Shown here: in pieces, positions 22,193-32,954 of the stretch | Layout: every line of letters begins with the position of its first letter | Numbering within the stretch: position 1 is the first letter of the stretch | Assembly: GCF_019112545.1 (NCBI RefSeq) | Contig: NW_025064885.1 | Coordinates: 1,452,139 to 1,516,138 of the forward strand | Reading direction: 5' to 3' | Origin: Guyanagaster necrorhizus | Taxonomy: Eukaryota; Basidiomycota; Agaricomycetes; Agaricales; Physalacriaceae | Length of the DNA stretch: 64,000 nucleotides | Program-made: the position numbers and the translations under genes | The notes under the pieces: generated by a model | Seen by the model: the letters and a program-made list of their open reading frames with translations, nothing else | Told to the model about the DNA's origin: nothing | Database searches by the model: none

Positions 22193-23693
22193 CTACTCGA
22201 GTACATCGACTGAGCGGTACTTCCGACGTAAAACCCAGTGGCTACTCTCGTCCCAATCCGTTCCTTCTTCGAACATCCTCAGTCGCCAGAGGGCCACAGC
22301 AATGGCAGCTGAGTCACCCCTCTTGATTGTCTCATCATCAGAGTAGAGAAGAAATGCGTGGCTCCCTTTTTGATCGCCCTTAGCGCTTTTCATGCTAGTC
22401 AAGCTGTTTGCTTCAGCTCTCACAGCGCTGGATCGGGCCCGGCGTTCGATGGTCAGAATTCGAAGGAGCAAAGCATGCAATGATGCACGCTGAGGCCGGG
22501 CGGGAAACAAAGAAACACCATTATAGAATGGCACCTGCGGACCAGAAAGCTGCTGCGACAGATCTGCCGCAGTGATCTCACCAGAAGATGACGGGTACAG
22601 AGTAGACAATGGTATGCTCGGCCTGCATTGAACACCAGGGGGTACTTTTTCTTCCTCTTCTGTCAAGGGTAAAGACGACATTGAGCCCTCTATTTTTCTC
22701 TTCGACTGAGGGTCGGACTTTAAGGGTGGAACTACCAATAGAGCGACCGCGTTTGGGTAAGGAATGGTTCCTGTAGATTTGACGTCCTTGAACTCTTCAC
22801 GAGTGAGTCTCCGTAATATTGGCGGTACAGGGTTCCGTTTGGGCCAACACTCCATCTGATCTGCTAGTAACTGTAGCTCTTGCAGGATACGGACGCGTAA
22901 AAGATGTGATATCTGCTTAACTACAAGCGAATGCAGATGGGGGTTAGTGGTAACGCGTCGAAACAGATCTGTAATGCCGCAAGATCAATCGCGGACAGCA
23001 CACGCAAAGACATTTTGTGACTGACTTGGGTCCATATTATCGAAGATGCGTTTCCAGCATAGGACGTACGTGGATCTGCCTGACCTGCGTGTGGCAAACT
23101 TGGAATGCTCAAGTCCGTCAGGCATGATGATACTCCTGCTATCGGAGCGGTTGGCTCTCGGGGCAGGTAATCGTAATAATCCAAGGCGTATAAGAAAATC
23201 TATTGAATGAATTGGTCACGCCGCAAGTCATGAATATCAGCATCATACCGGTCGGCAAATCTTGTTGAGTGACCATGCATCTCCTAGTTGAAGAAGACAC
23301 CATTCGTACTGGATGAAAGTTTGCTTTAGCGGCACCTGAAAGAAATCGTCGGACGCGTACATACGGTATGGCGATGACCACCACTTTCGTTCCTCTGCTG
23401 TCATCTCTCTAGGACTCTCCATGCTTCCCTGCCGTGGCTTAGCACCTTTCGCGATGAAGACACGAGGCGGCAGAGTTTTACGTCGCACATATTGCTGAGA
23501 ACTGGTAATCGGATTGTCGGGCAATAACAGTATGGACTCTGAGTAATGCGAGGGATCAAAAGAAGGGCGTGGCGGTACAGGCTCGTGCCGTGAAAATTGT
23601 CGTTTTCGCCTTACGAAAAATTGTTGGTGCTGCTGCTGCTGTGTAGGTTGGTCGGCGAGCTTGGCGATGAGACGTGGCAGAATACGTGGCATG
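22193..23693 (-). CDS. YlxR-like (DUF448) protein, probably mitochondrial
   Basis: Four exons splice to about 430 residues. The N-terminus MPRILPRLIAKLADQPTQ is basic and amphipathic, as in mitochondrial presequences, and is followed by a Gln run and RRKRQFSR. The centre reads VSSSTRRCMVTQQDLPTDFL, then an IIMPDGLE...GRSTYVLCW segment. The RxCxVTxxxLP, DG and GRxTYV marks are those of the YlxR/DUF448 fold, which bacteria use as a small RNA-binding or RNase P-associated protein. Two introns with donors GTATGT and GTATGA restore this frame; a third (GTCAGT) joins DPNLFRRVTTNPHLHSL. The C-terminal half is unfamiliar. The family assignment rests on motif spacing only. ATG was chosen as the first in frame. 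Confidence 0.6.
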
Positions 23694-23880
23694 TATGTCG
23701 AGTCAGGCGGCGTCGAAGTAGTCGTTCGAGGCAAAGTCGGTGACCAATGGCATTGGCCCGGTTACGTAGCCTGTTTTCTTCAACGACGGTGCACAAGGTT
23801 GCGGCGCTGATTCTTCGGTTACTCCTGGCTATGCTTTCGTTTATCTATAATTGTCCTCTTGACTGACACGAATCGACCGC

Positions 23881-25518
23881 ATGACCGGCCTTCTAGCGAC
23901 CTCTAAAAGCCTATGGCAGAGGTCCTGGCGCGCAAAGGAATCTCCCTATCGTTCCGCGATGAACGACCTCGACGAGAAACACTCTGCCGGACCAGTCACC
24001 TTGGCTGTAGTGGGATGCGGGCAACGAGGGAAGGTGCACATATTCAATCCATTGTGTATATACGTTATCGCTAAAGAAAGGTTCACTGGCAGGCATACGC
24101 CAAATATGCTCTTCAATGTCCAGATCGCTGCAAGGTCGTCGCCATCGCAGAGCCTCGCTCGGAGACGCAAAAGTACTTTGCTGACCTGCACAGCGTCGAT
24201 AACACACTTGTATTTCGCACCTGGAGAGACCTGCACGCTGCCTCTGCAGAAACACTGGGCACCATCGGAAAACGTCTTGCGGATGCCGTGATTATAGCCG
24301 TGCAGGACTATATGCATGTACAAGTCGCTGAAGCTTTTGCGGAGCAAGGATACCATATCCTATGTGAGAAACCTATGGCCACAAGCGTAGATGATTGTAT
24401 TAGAATGGAGACGGCGATCAAGAAGGCTGGGATTATATTCGGAATGGGACATGGTATGTTCAGTTCTAAACTCGTGATGGCTAAAGATATAAATGTTCGC
24501 AGTGATGCGTTACTCTCCTTATAGCCAAGAGATATCAGAGATCGTCCAGTCAGGACGTCTAGGAAGACTGGTAAACCTTGTTCAGGTGGAGCCTGTTGGA
24601 TATTACCATTTTGCCCATTCTTACGTGCGAGGAAACTGGGCGAAGGAGGCCAAAAGTTCGTTCTCCCTCATGACCAAGAGTTGCCAGTACGTCCTTATCT
24701 CCATGCAAACCAGATACGCGTTGAATATGACAATAGTGATATCGACATTATCTGCCACTGGCTCTCCCCCTCAATCCCGGCTCGTGTGTCATCTTTTGGA
24801 TCACTACAGCACTTTAGAAAATCTGCCAAACCTATAGAAGCCGGTGCTGCTACTCGTTGTATTGACTGTTCAATAGAGAAAATGTGTCCGTACAGTGCCA
24901 AGAAGAGTGAGGAATTCGCCGTTGCTCCAATATATAACTGATTTCTTCTCCGAAGTGTATCTGGATCCCGTATCAAAGGGCAACAAAGGATGGCCCGCCG
25001 AGACTATCGTCGATGGTATTCCCGACATCGAAAACATAGCAGAAGCCCTGAAATCCGGTCCCTATGGCAAATGCGTCTACGAAAGCGATAACGACGTCTG
25101 CGATAACCAAGTGGTCAACCTCGAATTCGACAATGGAAGCACGGCGTCGTTTACTATGATCGCTTTCACATCTCTGATATGCGACAGACAACTCCGCATG
25201 CATTTTACGCATGGAGAAATTGTCGGAGACATGAACAAGTTTACGGTTACTGATTTTCGGACGAGATCGACTACTACACATATCCCGAAGGACGAGGGCG
25301 GTGGCCATGGCGGTGGGGATCTTGGTTTGATGCGGTCTTTCGTGAAGGCTGTTCGAACAGGCGACCAAAAAGTCCTGGGTACTGACATCGTGGAAGTCGT
25401 GAAGGGCCATCTGACTGTCTTTGCGGCTGAGACGAGTCGTAAAGAAGGGCGGATGATTAATTGTGTCGAGTATGAAAAGTTAGCACGAGAACGGGTGACT
25501 GCAAATTTTTCAGGATAA
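23881..25518 (+). CDS. Gfo/Idh/MocA-family NAD(P) oxidoreductase
   Basis: The product is roughly 470 residues in five or so exons. VTLAVVGCGQRGKAYAKYAL is the GxGxxG dinucleotide-binding start; VVAIAEP closes the second strand; CEKPMATS is the EKP motif with the catalytic lysine of the family; GHVMRYSPY follows after an intron. The C-terminal part has RCIDCSIEKMCPYSAKK, a CxxC-X5-C run seen in a subgroup of these proteins, then the central beta sheet (VVNLEFDNGSTASFTMIAF) and GGGHGGGDLGLMRSF. Such enzymes oxidise or reduce sugars or inositols; the substrate is not readable. It is divergent from the YlxR-like gene over 187 bp. Confidence 0.88.
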
Positions 25519-25811
25519 CAGATTTTTCCATTTCATCTACTATACTTTATCTTGGCCCACAATCTCTACTGTACAACAACCAAGTTCTTTATTTTTATCA
25601 CTACAAACAACAAGACAATTAACTGGTACGACGAACAGATGTAAAATGGCAGATGGGATAAATAGTTACTGATGTAGCTAGTCTGCCCAATAATGAAAGA
25701 ACACTGTAAACCTTGTTAATCAAGAGGAAGGAAGATAGATACAGATCCAAACGACACCCTGGCACAAACCGCAGATATATACGATTTGCATCAGGGTTCT
25801 AAATGAAGGCC
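25519..25811. other. Convergent 3' intergenic region
   Basis: The gap between two convergent genes is AT-rich, with AATAAA-like sequences near the oxidoreductase end. I see no gene. Confidence 0.4.
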
Positions 25812-26920
25812 TTAAGGACTTCGGGCCCGAGAACCCACGCTCGCCCAACTGGACATTGATATCTCGCTGCCAAAATTACTGCACAGCTCATCTGAGTCTT
25901 GCTCGTCGAATTCAGAGACAGAGCTCTCAGAGGATGCCACAGAAGCGACCGCATCATGGTCGCTGCCATCGGACAGCACCAAGTATTCGACGTGCAAGGC
26001 TGGAGAGAACGAGTGGTACTCCCTATTCGATACATTAGAGAAAGGCGTGTCAGGACGAGATGACGGCGCCGAGAGCAGCTCAACACCATGTTCCTGATCG
26101 AGGTCAACAGGGTGAGAGAGTGAAAGACTGGGAATCGAGCTTGGTGAGAACGCGAGTGGCGGGAAGGGCTGGTCGGATGCGATCTGTGGCGAAAGTGCAA
26201 CAGAAGGAGCCGGAGTTGGGAGACGGCCTGGGGGGGACGTCGGAGATGGTGACCGTAAAGTTGAACGCGAGGACGTGAGATGGATTTCCGGCAAAGTGTG
26301 GGGGAGCGGTGACGACGTCGGCGACGCTGATGCTCTGCTGATATCAGTCACGGTCGTAGGCGTTGACAGTGTAGAAGAATTGAATATAACATGTGTTGGG
26401 ATCAACGCAGGATAAGGGATAGCGATATTGGACTAGGTGGAAATACGCAGTAAGTCTCACAAAGGTTTCAGGTAAACGGAGGGTCACTGACCTGGTCCAA
26501 GGCTGACTGTTCGGATGCAGCGTTCCTTCTGAGCCGGAGAGTTGAAGAGTTACTTTTGTCCACTTCATTGCGCCATTCGTGGACTTCGTGGGAGATGAGT
26601 TTCTCGAGCTCATAGGTGCTCTTATCATCGTCGTCCGTATCGCCACCATCGTCAGACCGCTTGCTCCGAGCCTTGCCCTTCGATGGGATGGACGCAGCTA
26701 CGGCAATTGGAGATTCCCTTTGCTTCCTCCGAGCCTTGCGTTTCGCAATGAATTCCTCAGCCCATTTCTCCAACCTGGGAGCTATGTGGGGTTCGTAGAC
26801 GAACTGTGGGAGCTCAGACATATATGCAACGAATGCGATGTAGCGGCTTACCTCCTTGAAAGCGATACCTGCAGCTACAGTACCGACAATTGCGAGAACA
26901 TATACTGCAGGAGCGGGCAT
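25812..26920 (-). CDS. Unrecognised protein with one N-terminal membrane segment
   Basis: Two exons, joined across an intron with donor GTCAGT (about 26,430-26,490), give about 350 residues. Residues 4-22 (APAVYVLAIVGTVAAGIAF) form a membrane segment. Next come FVYEPHIAPRLEKWAEEF, a basic patch (AKRKARRKQRE), an acidic Asp run (DDGGDTDDDD) and a predicted helix ELEKLISHEVHEWRNEVDKS. The second exon is Ser/Pro-rich and low in complexity, ending in an acidic patch (SSVSEFDEQDSDE). This looks like an ER or mitochondrial outer-membrane tail-out protein whose cytosolic part is disordered. I do not recognise a family. The start is the first ATG. Confidence 0.6.
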
Positions 26921-27241
26921 GTTAGGAAGAAGGGGTGTGGTAGAAGGATAAGTACCACCCTGGCTTCGGCACCCGCGCCGGCGAATGGTATTAGCGCCGT
27001 CGGCATTTCGTCATTTGCTACAAGCACTGCCTCCTTGCGATTAGGGACATATCGAAACTGGAGAATCCTAGCGACGTCCTTTGCGTTATAGGATTCCTCT
27101 TCCTGAGAAGGGCTAGATAATTCATTATTCTTTCATGTGATGTTCTTAAACCAGTACTTCTGGACCGTATCTATGTGCATGTTCCTGGAGTCGCTGCATC
27201 TCTCCCAACTTTCATAACCTGCCATATAAGAGATGGAAGGA
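26921..27241. other. Intergenic, promoter of the one-TM gene
   Basis: Nothing coding is seen between the start of the one-TM gene and the stop of the Nudix gene. No TATA box stands out. Confidence 0.4.
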
Positions 27242-28568
27242 TCAGAGTTTACTTCGTATCGGTCGAGGGAGCCTATCTCGTTTCAAGACCTCCTCAGCGA
27301 TACAGCGTACACTCTCCCAATCTACTGCGACGCCTTCTGTCTCGCACGCTTTCCGGAAAGTCGGATTCGAGTACATCACCCATGCAATTCTTTCTTCGTT
27401 GGTAGGTGCTCCAGGTGGCTCCACCTCAAAATCTGGTTCTTTCGCATAGCTAAGCATTGCCACGCGTATGAGTATTGCGCTAGGGTACGTGTTAAGAAGT
27501 GAGAACTCCGAAACATCTGACAAAACACGTACGCAGTTAGACCGAATACAGGTTTGGTGCCCCCAGCCTCGCGGCCGGTCAGAAACCAATGAACACGCAG
27601 TTGGCGGCATTCACCGTCAGGCCCTGGAGGTAAATTGTAGTCCTGGTATGTGTGATGGGGGACTTCAAGGGACGCAATTTCTGCGTTCAAAGGATATTCA
27701 GAGGATACGAATGCTTTGAGGGGGTGAGAAAAGAGAGAGGCCACTTCTGATGAATTGAGAATCGGCTGTAAGGTTGGTTAGCTGCACTTTTCATAAAAAT
27801 ATGAATTGAAACATACTCGCAATGTGTTATCCACGATGAGCACGACGACCCTAACCATAAATTCAACGCTAAATGAGACAAGGTGAAGATAGAGTACTGA
27901 CGGGACAACAATCAACTGGTTTGACGCTATAAAAGGATCCAGAACGCAGAGAAGGGGGACTTTGCGACGATCCCGAGGTAAACCAATCTGTTTGATGAGA
28001 ACCTTTGTAAGGGTAAATAGATGGAAATAACGATATAAAGATACCTCTTCAAAGGCCTCCCTTCGCTATAGGAGGCGTGTATGTAGGTGGGCGACAACTT
28101 AGCTTATACTGACAACTCACAGCGGCATCTTCGAAGTTCTTATCTTCTGGATCGACCTTTCCTCCAGGTAAAGACGTATCGCCAGCAAAGGTCCTGAGCG
28201 TCGCAGCCCGGCTTCACCGTTGGCTATTAAACGAGCAGCACAAAGACCTAGATGGCGTACATACCTACCGGCTTAACAGGACGTGCAGCTCGCCCGAGCG
28301 GCCAACGAATAGGGCGACAAGGACGGCAGCACATTTTGATCTTGGAAACTTGAGACGCGGCTTTGGTAAACGGTACGAAGCCAAGGTCCGTATGCATCTA
28401 ATTACTACTCTCTGAACGAAGGAGATAATGTTGTGCGATAAAGACATACTGCCGGGATTCCTTGCTGAGATGCGGCACCTCTCTGACCTGGCTGAGTTTC
28501 AACTTCGGTCGGTGGTACTTTAGGAGATTGATAGGCTTTGGTCCTCTGTACGCTGGGCGCGACGGCAT
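27242..28568 (-). CDS. PCD1: Peroxisomal Nudix CoA diphosphatase (Pcd1/NUDT7-like)
   Basis: About seven exons give roughly 330 residues. PRSKCAAVLVALFVGRSGEL opens the Nudix fold, LPGGKVDPED and AARREAFEEIGLP form the Nudix box, and GDTSLPGG precedes it. LRVHWFLTG and an ILIRVAML segment follow. The ARREAxEEIGLP form is that of CoA pyrophosphatases, which split CoA and its esters into 3',5'-ADP and 4'-phosphopantetheine. The protein ends RPIRSKL. A terminal SKL is the classic PTS1 peroxisome import signal, in line with the yeast and mammalian members. The splice after ESR (donor GTATGT) restores CIRTLASYRLPKP. The start MPSRPAY is the first ATG in frame. Confidence 0.85.
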
Positions 28569-30353
28569 TGAACGTGGCGGTAAACCGTAGAGCGGAACGC
28601 GATACACGTGATTGTCAGGACTCGGATATTATCATTATTTATTTTATTATTATATTACCAGCATATTATTAGCTTTGCACTCGCTCAAATACGTTTTGTT
28701 TCACCTTAAATCTCTCCTACTTGCTCAACCATTTTCTAGCGTCGGCCACGGTTAGCAACGATGTCTATGGTTTCAACGTCTCGTGTTGCGGCAGGGTCGT
28801 AAAGCTGCAGTCGTAGTGTCCTTGAGCATGAATTTACCGATATTTTTCGAACTTGACACCTGGGGAGCAGGGGTACATGGGCCTATACACGTCCAAACTC
28901 AATGTCAAAGACAACTTGGTATGTCCCGAAACAACTCTTCTTACCGCTAGCGCTGATATCCCCTTTAATGTAAAAATTTCGCAGCGCACACATGCCATCT
29001 TTGTAAGGACATGAAACGGTAGACTTGTCAACATATTACAAGTGAAAAATTGCAAGGATTTCCCGCGCCTCACAATCACCCCGAGTCGTGTATTACTTGA
29101 TTTCATGTGACCCCTTCCTGGGAGATCAGAACTGGAGGAAGAAGCAAGGACACGGACGTTGAACATCTGGACCTGTGCATGCCGGCAAACGTAACGACAA
29201 GCCGTCGTGGAACCGACGTCCAGCTGCGAACGTTCGCGACCAAAATTATTGGGTACTAGTAGTTGGACGGCGGAGAAGCCATGCGGATATTAGGGGACAG
29301 TCAAGCGAAACACCAACAAATCGAAGGAAATGCAAAATGTTTTACTATTCTTATCACGTTGACGGCGGGTCTAGGCAGTCACTCAGGCGCGAAGTCGAAG
29401 TAGGTCTGAGGTAGACTGAAATTCCAAGCGTTCTAGCTGGCGCATTCATACAACGGTAACGATGATGGCTTCCACTACCGTGGTAGGCTATCCCTTTGGA
29501 CGCCGATAGCAAGGGCTGACGGTCTCTATACGCCACAGAACTCACGCAAACATCCCATAATGGGAGCAAGGCCTTGATTATTTTAATGGACGCGGGTATT
29601 CTACGGCCTTTGATTTTTCACGCCGAAAAAGATAAGAACCCAATTAATTATTTGATGGTCCTCGTCCAGTTATCTCGTCGTGAGGTTCCGGTACCCGAAC
29701 CAACGCCCTAGAGCGAGGTCCGGAGTACGGAGTACGAGATATGTGGATGACGAACCCCAATAATTGAAAGTGGTGCGTACATCGCGGCGCAGTTGTCAAT
29801 ATTTTCAATGTCAGAAACAGTCCTTATCTGCGCCCTTTAGAGCCCTTTCATTCTGAGATGCACTGGAGCAGCGAATTTAGGGATGATCATGATCTGCAAT
29901 TTCAGGTTCGCACTGTGTGATTCGATATGTTCGGCGTCGAGGTGTGATACACAATTATCACTCTGGTGTAAAGTTCTCCCATTCCTACGGAACCTTGTGG
30001 CGTTACCTAACTCGTCTTGCGAGTGTCGGCACGATGATGGGAACACGGTCTTGACCAGCCGTAGGGCATGAGAATTCAATACAACGTAACAAAAATTCGA
30101 CCTCTCGTTTTCCCGTCTGGATGATGGGTCTCCGTCGGCGAGGCTTGGCAGAGGATAGAATTGCTCCAGTTTGACGTATTCCATGCCAATAACATGGCGC
30201 TATCTTTGCGGGATAATGCTGTATATAATCCAGTACAAATGGAAGGTGCGCGAAGCAGACCTGTTAAAGGTTGTAGTTCGGGAAATATCCAGTCCGGGTA
30301 TCCCTTCGATTGTTCGAAGCTCTTTCAATCATTGAAGTAGTAGACTCTTCGAG

Positions 30354-30860
30354 TCAGGTACAATACATGTGTGAAACTAGGGACGGTAGAGGATACATTC
30401 TGATTCGCCCTTCTTTGGTTGACCGATATACATAGGCGTTGGAAATGGTAACTGCGGGTTGAAACTCGGAATAGGGGACTCGATTCCAACACCTCAGTAA
30501 CCAGACTTTCATTTCGCTTCCACGTCTTGCAGAAAACTTGTAACCCTTAAGTGGTATCTTTACAGTTTGCTGCGCCATCTCCAATCCTCCGCTGGTGAAA
30601 GTCCAATATTCTTGTTTCGATGCAGGATCCCCCTCAGGTACTGCTTCGACTTCTTCAAGAGGGGCAATTGCCATTTGCGACGAGTGCGAGCGTCTAGGAA
30701 CTGTACCCGAATCAGTTCTGACACGTTCCTCGACGCCACAAGAATCAACATCTTCTCAGGACTCGATTCTCGCCCGTCCTGGCACAAACCATTCGAAGCC
30801 ACTGTAACGTTCATCATTCAGTTGAGCATATATTTGGGGCAGGACAGAGCGCCCCTCGCT
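30354..30860 (-). pseudogene. Possible broken gene, unrecognised
   Basis: One minus-strand frame is open from 30,860 to a stop at 30,354 except for a single TGA at 30,756-30,758. It reads with ordinary protein composition (YSGFEWFVPGRARIES, then PLEEVEAVPEGDPASKQEYW, TVKIPLKGYKFSARRGSEMK). I do not recognise it. It may be a decayed gene, an exon pair or chance. A second overlapping frame (30,560-30,817) is about as long, which weakens the case. Confidence 0.22.
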
Positions 30861-31508
30861 TCAGCAATTGAACTGTTTGAACAGGCTCTGACTTCGTGAT
30901 GAGGATAGTTTAAGATGCAATTTCGAATACAGATTGTGATTGCGTCTCGTATCTTGTGTCCGGATCAGACAAGTGGACAGCTCGGAAATGTCCCGAAGAT
31001 GTTTCTGAGGTGCTCACGGTTGTACGAACACATGTCCGAAATCCTGGCTGGGACTGGGATGGTCTGTTTTCTGTATGGCCTCGATTTATCAGGAAGGTTG
31101 AAAGAGACGGAAATGACAAGGTTCCTTCTAGTACCTACAGATCGATCTAAGAAGACATATGCCTTGGGGTAACGGTCTCTGCCGGTGACGATTTATACAA
31201 GCTAAAACCTTGACCCACAAAAACATTACGTACCAGAGCCTCTCAATCGAAACGATCCTTATCTCTCAACCACCACCATCCTTGCATGTAATTGTCCATC
31301 CGTCCTTGTTCATCATGTCGCGGCGGATCTGCTCAAGCACACAGTTAACGTTACAAGTACAAGATCTGATAGACTTTTACGGCTCATCGCGGACCTAGTA
31401 ACGTTCATTGAATTAACGGTACTTGTAGCCATATCTGTATATTTTTCACCATCTCGGGTCTTGTATTAGCCTTCTGGACCGACCGGTTCCAACGGTTTCA
31501 GTGCATAA

Positions 31509-31515
31509 TATAAAA
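31509..31515 (+). promoter_or_regulatory. TATA box upstream of the alpha/beta hydrolase
   Basis: TATAAAA stands 335 bp before the chosen ATG. Short upstream ATGs occur in between, at about 31,541 (six codons) and 31,638 (71 codons). Either the leader is long with uORFs, or a 5' exon is missing from my model. Confidence 0.4.
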
Positions 31516-31849
31516 CAGGTCGCTCCATTCTATTCTATCCCATGATCCCGCCATCACTCTGATTTGCTCTTCTCTGGCACTGCGATTTGGAGATATCCGC
31601 AAGCCTTGTGATTGCTGTACAACGTGGTTTCGCTTCCATGGCTAGTCGTCCCATTTATTTCTACACCTCGAGAAACTCCCCCCTTTCACGAGACCGATCT
31701 AAGTTCTATTCTGGTCGTCACCGGCACTTTGCTGCAACTCGTCATTCGGAGGCGTGGCGAGCAACAGGCGCCCTTTTATATTCCTGTCACGGTCATCAAT
31801 TCCTCAAATATGGCATTCTCCGGCTTCATCTTTTCTGTGGGGCGCATCC

Positions 31850-32827
31850 ATGATCTATGTCCAGGACAAACGACTGCCGCTGTCAGGCGGGAGGTCCCTT
31901 GCCTACGCTGACAATGGCAATACCTCAAGTTCTACTCTCATTCTCTTCCTTCATGGGGCATTTTCCGTCGGTGATGCGTCTCGACTATCTCCAATTTTGG
32001 TCGGGAAAAACATCCATTTCATAGCTCCTTCACTTCCTGGCTGGGGCAAGTCTTCGCCTGTTTCAGACCCTTCAAATTACTCCACTACACTTGCAAGCGA
32101 CATGTCCACCTTGTTAGCCCACCTACGGACTGATGCTTTGCACCTGAAGATCATAATTTGCGGTTATTCATTTGGCACCGTGGCCGCTCAGATGCTGTAT
32201 GGTGCCCCCGCTAGCGTGTTCCCTTTCCGTTCACAAATTTCATCTCTCGTTCTCCTCGCTCCCCATACCCCGCCACATTGTCACATGGATTATGCCAAAG
32301 ATATGTCGTGGCAATCCTACTTCCTGACAGGTCCCCCATGCCGTTATATACCATTTAACATTCCCGCCCGTCTTTCGAGGTATGCTTTGGTGGCAAAACT
32401 GAAATCTGTGTCAGCAGCAGAAATCTTCATACGCCGTTCTCTCTTTGACCGTATGACAGATCGAGAGCGGGAGTCGTATCTGCATTGGAAAGAGGATCAC
32501 GGCTTGGGTGAGGGTCAGTTTGAGCGGGAAATGGCAGCGAATATGCTGCGCAGCGTGGGGCAGACATGGGAAGGATTTCTCCAGATACCGACCATTTACC
32601 ACTCAGGGTGGGGTGGTTTATCACCATCCACACTTGTCAAAGGGCGCAAGGATGGTTTTTCTCCTCCCGTATACATTGTCGCTGCTAAGCGGGATCATAC
32701 AGTGTCGCTGAATGCCGCACGATGGTTAGCGGGACAGTATCCGAACGCCAGCCTCAAAGTAGTCGATGGCAGTCACATATCGCTTCTATTACATCTGGAC
32801 GACATTTGGAAGGAAATCCTGGATTGA
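31850..32827 (+). CDS. Alpha/beta hydrolase
   Basis: An intronless frame of 325 residues from ATG (MIYVQDKRLPLSGGR). TLILFLHGAF holds the oxyanion HG, FIAPSLPGWGKS the conserved PGxG loop, IICGYSFGTVAAQ the nucleophile elbow GYSFG (Ser near residue 106), AAKRDHTVS the acid and VDGSHISLLLH the catalytic His near the end. All triad positions are intact. A lid-like helical insert (about 140-250) separates core halves, as in epoxide hydrolase and proline-iminopeptidase relatives, so the substrate is open. The frame stays open upstream to about 31,754 without an ATG, so a 5' exon is possible. It is convergent with CDT1, 127 bp apart. Confidence 0.8.
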   Translation: MIYVQDKRLPLSGGRSLAYADNGNTSSSTLILFLHGAFSVGDASRLSPILVGKNIHFIAPSLPGWGKSSPVSDPSNYSTTLASDMSTLLAHLRTDALHLKIIICGYSFGTVAAQMLYGAPASVFPFRSQISSLVLLAPHTPPHCHMDYAKDMSWQSYFLTGPPCRYIPFNIPARLSRYALVAKLKSVSAAEIFIRRSLFDRMTDRERESYLHWKEDHGLGEGQFEREMAANMLRSVGQTWEGFLQIPTIYHSGWGGLSPSTLVKGRKDGFSPPVYIVAAKRDHTVSLNAARWLAGQYPNASLKVVDGSHISLLLHLDDIWKEILD

Positions 32828-32954
32828 CATTACAGTACGACAAAAGTAATTAATTGTACAAATCAAGCTAACAATATAGTACTCTGCTATAAACATTTCA
32901 CAGTCAGTAAGTGAGAGATACAAATCGAGTTGAGAAAATAAGATGAAGCATGGA

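Larger units (their letters stand above)
28569..31849. other. 3.3-kb stretch with no convincing gene
   Basis: Only short frames occur on both strands and none has a recognisable motif. CpG is normal here, unlike in the retroelement nest, so this is not the same decayed repeat. It includes a tandem GGAGTAC pair near 29,720-29,735, a candidate broken gene at 30,354-30,860 (listed separately) and, on the right, the promoter of the alpha/beta hydrolase. It could hold a long non-coding transcript or a lineage-specific gene with many introns. Confidence 0.4.
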
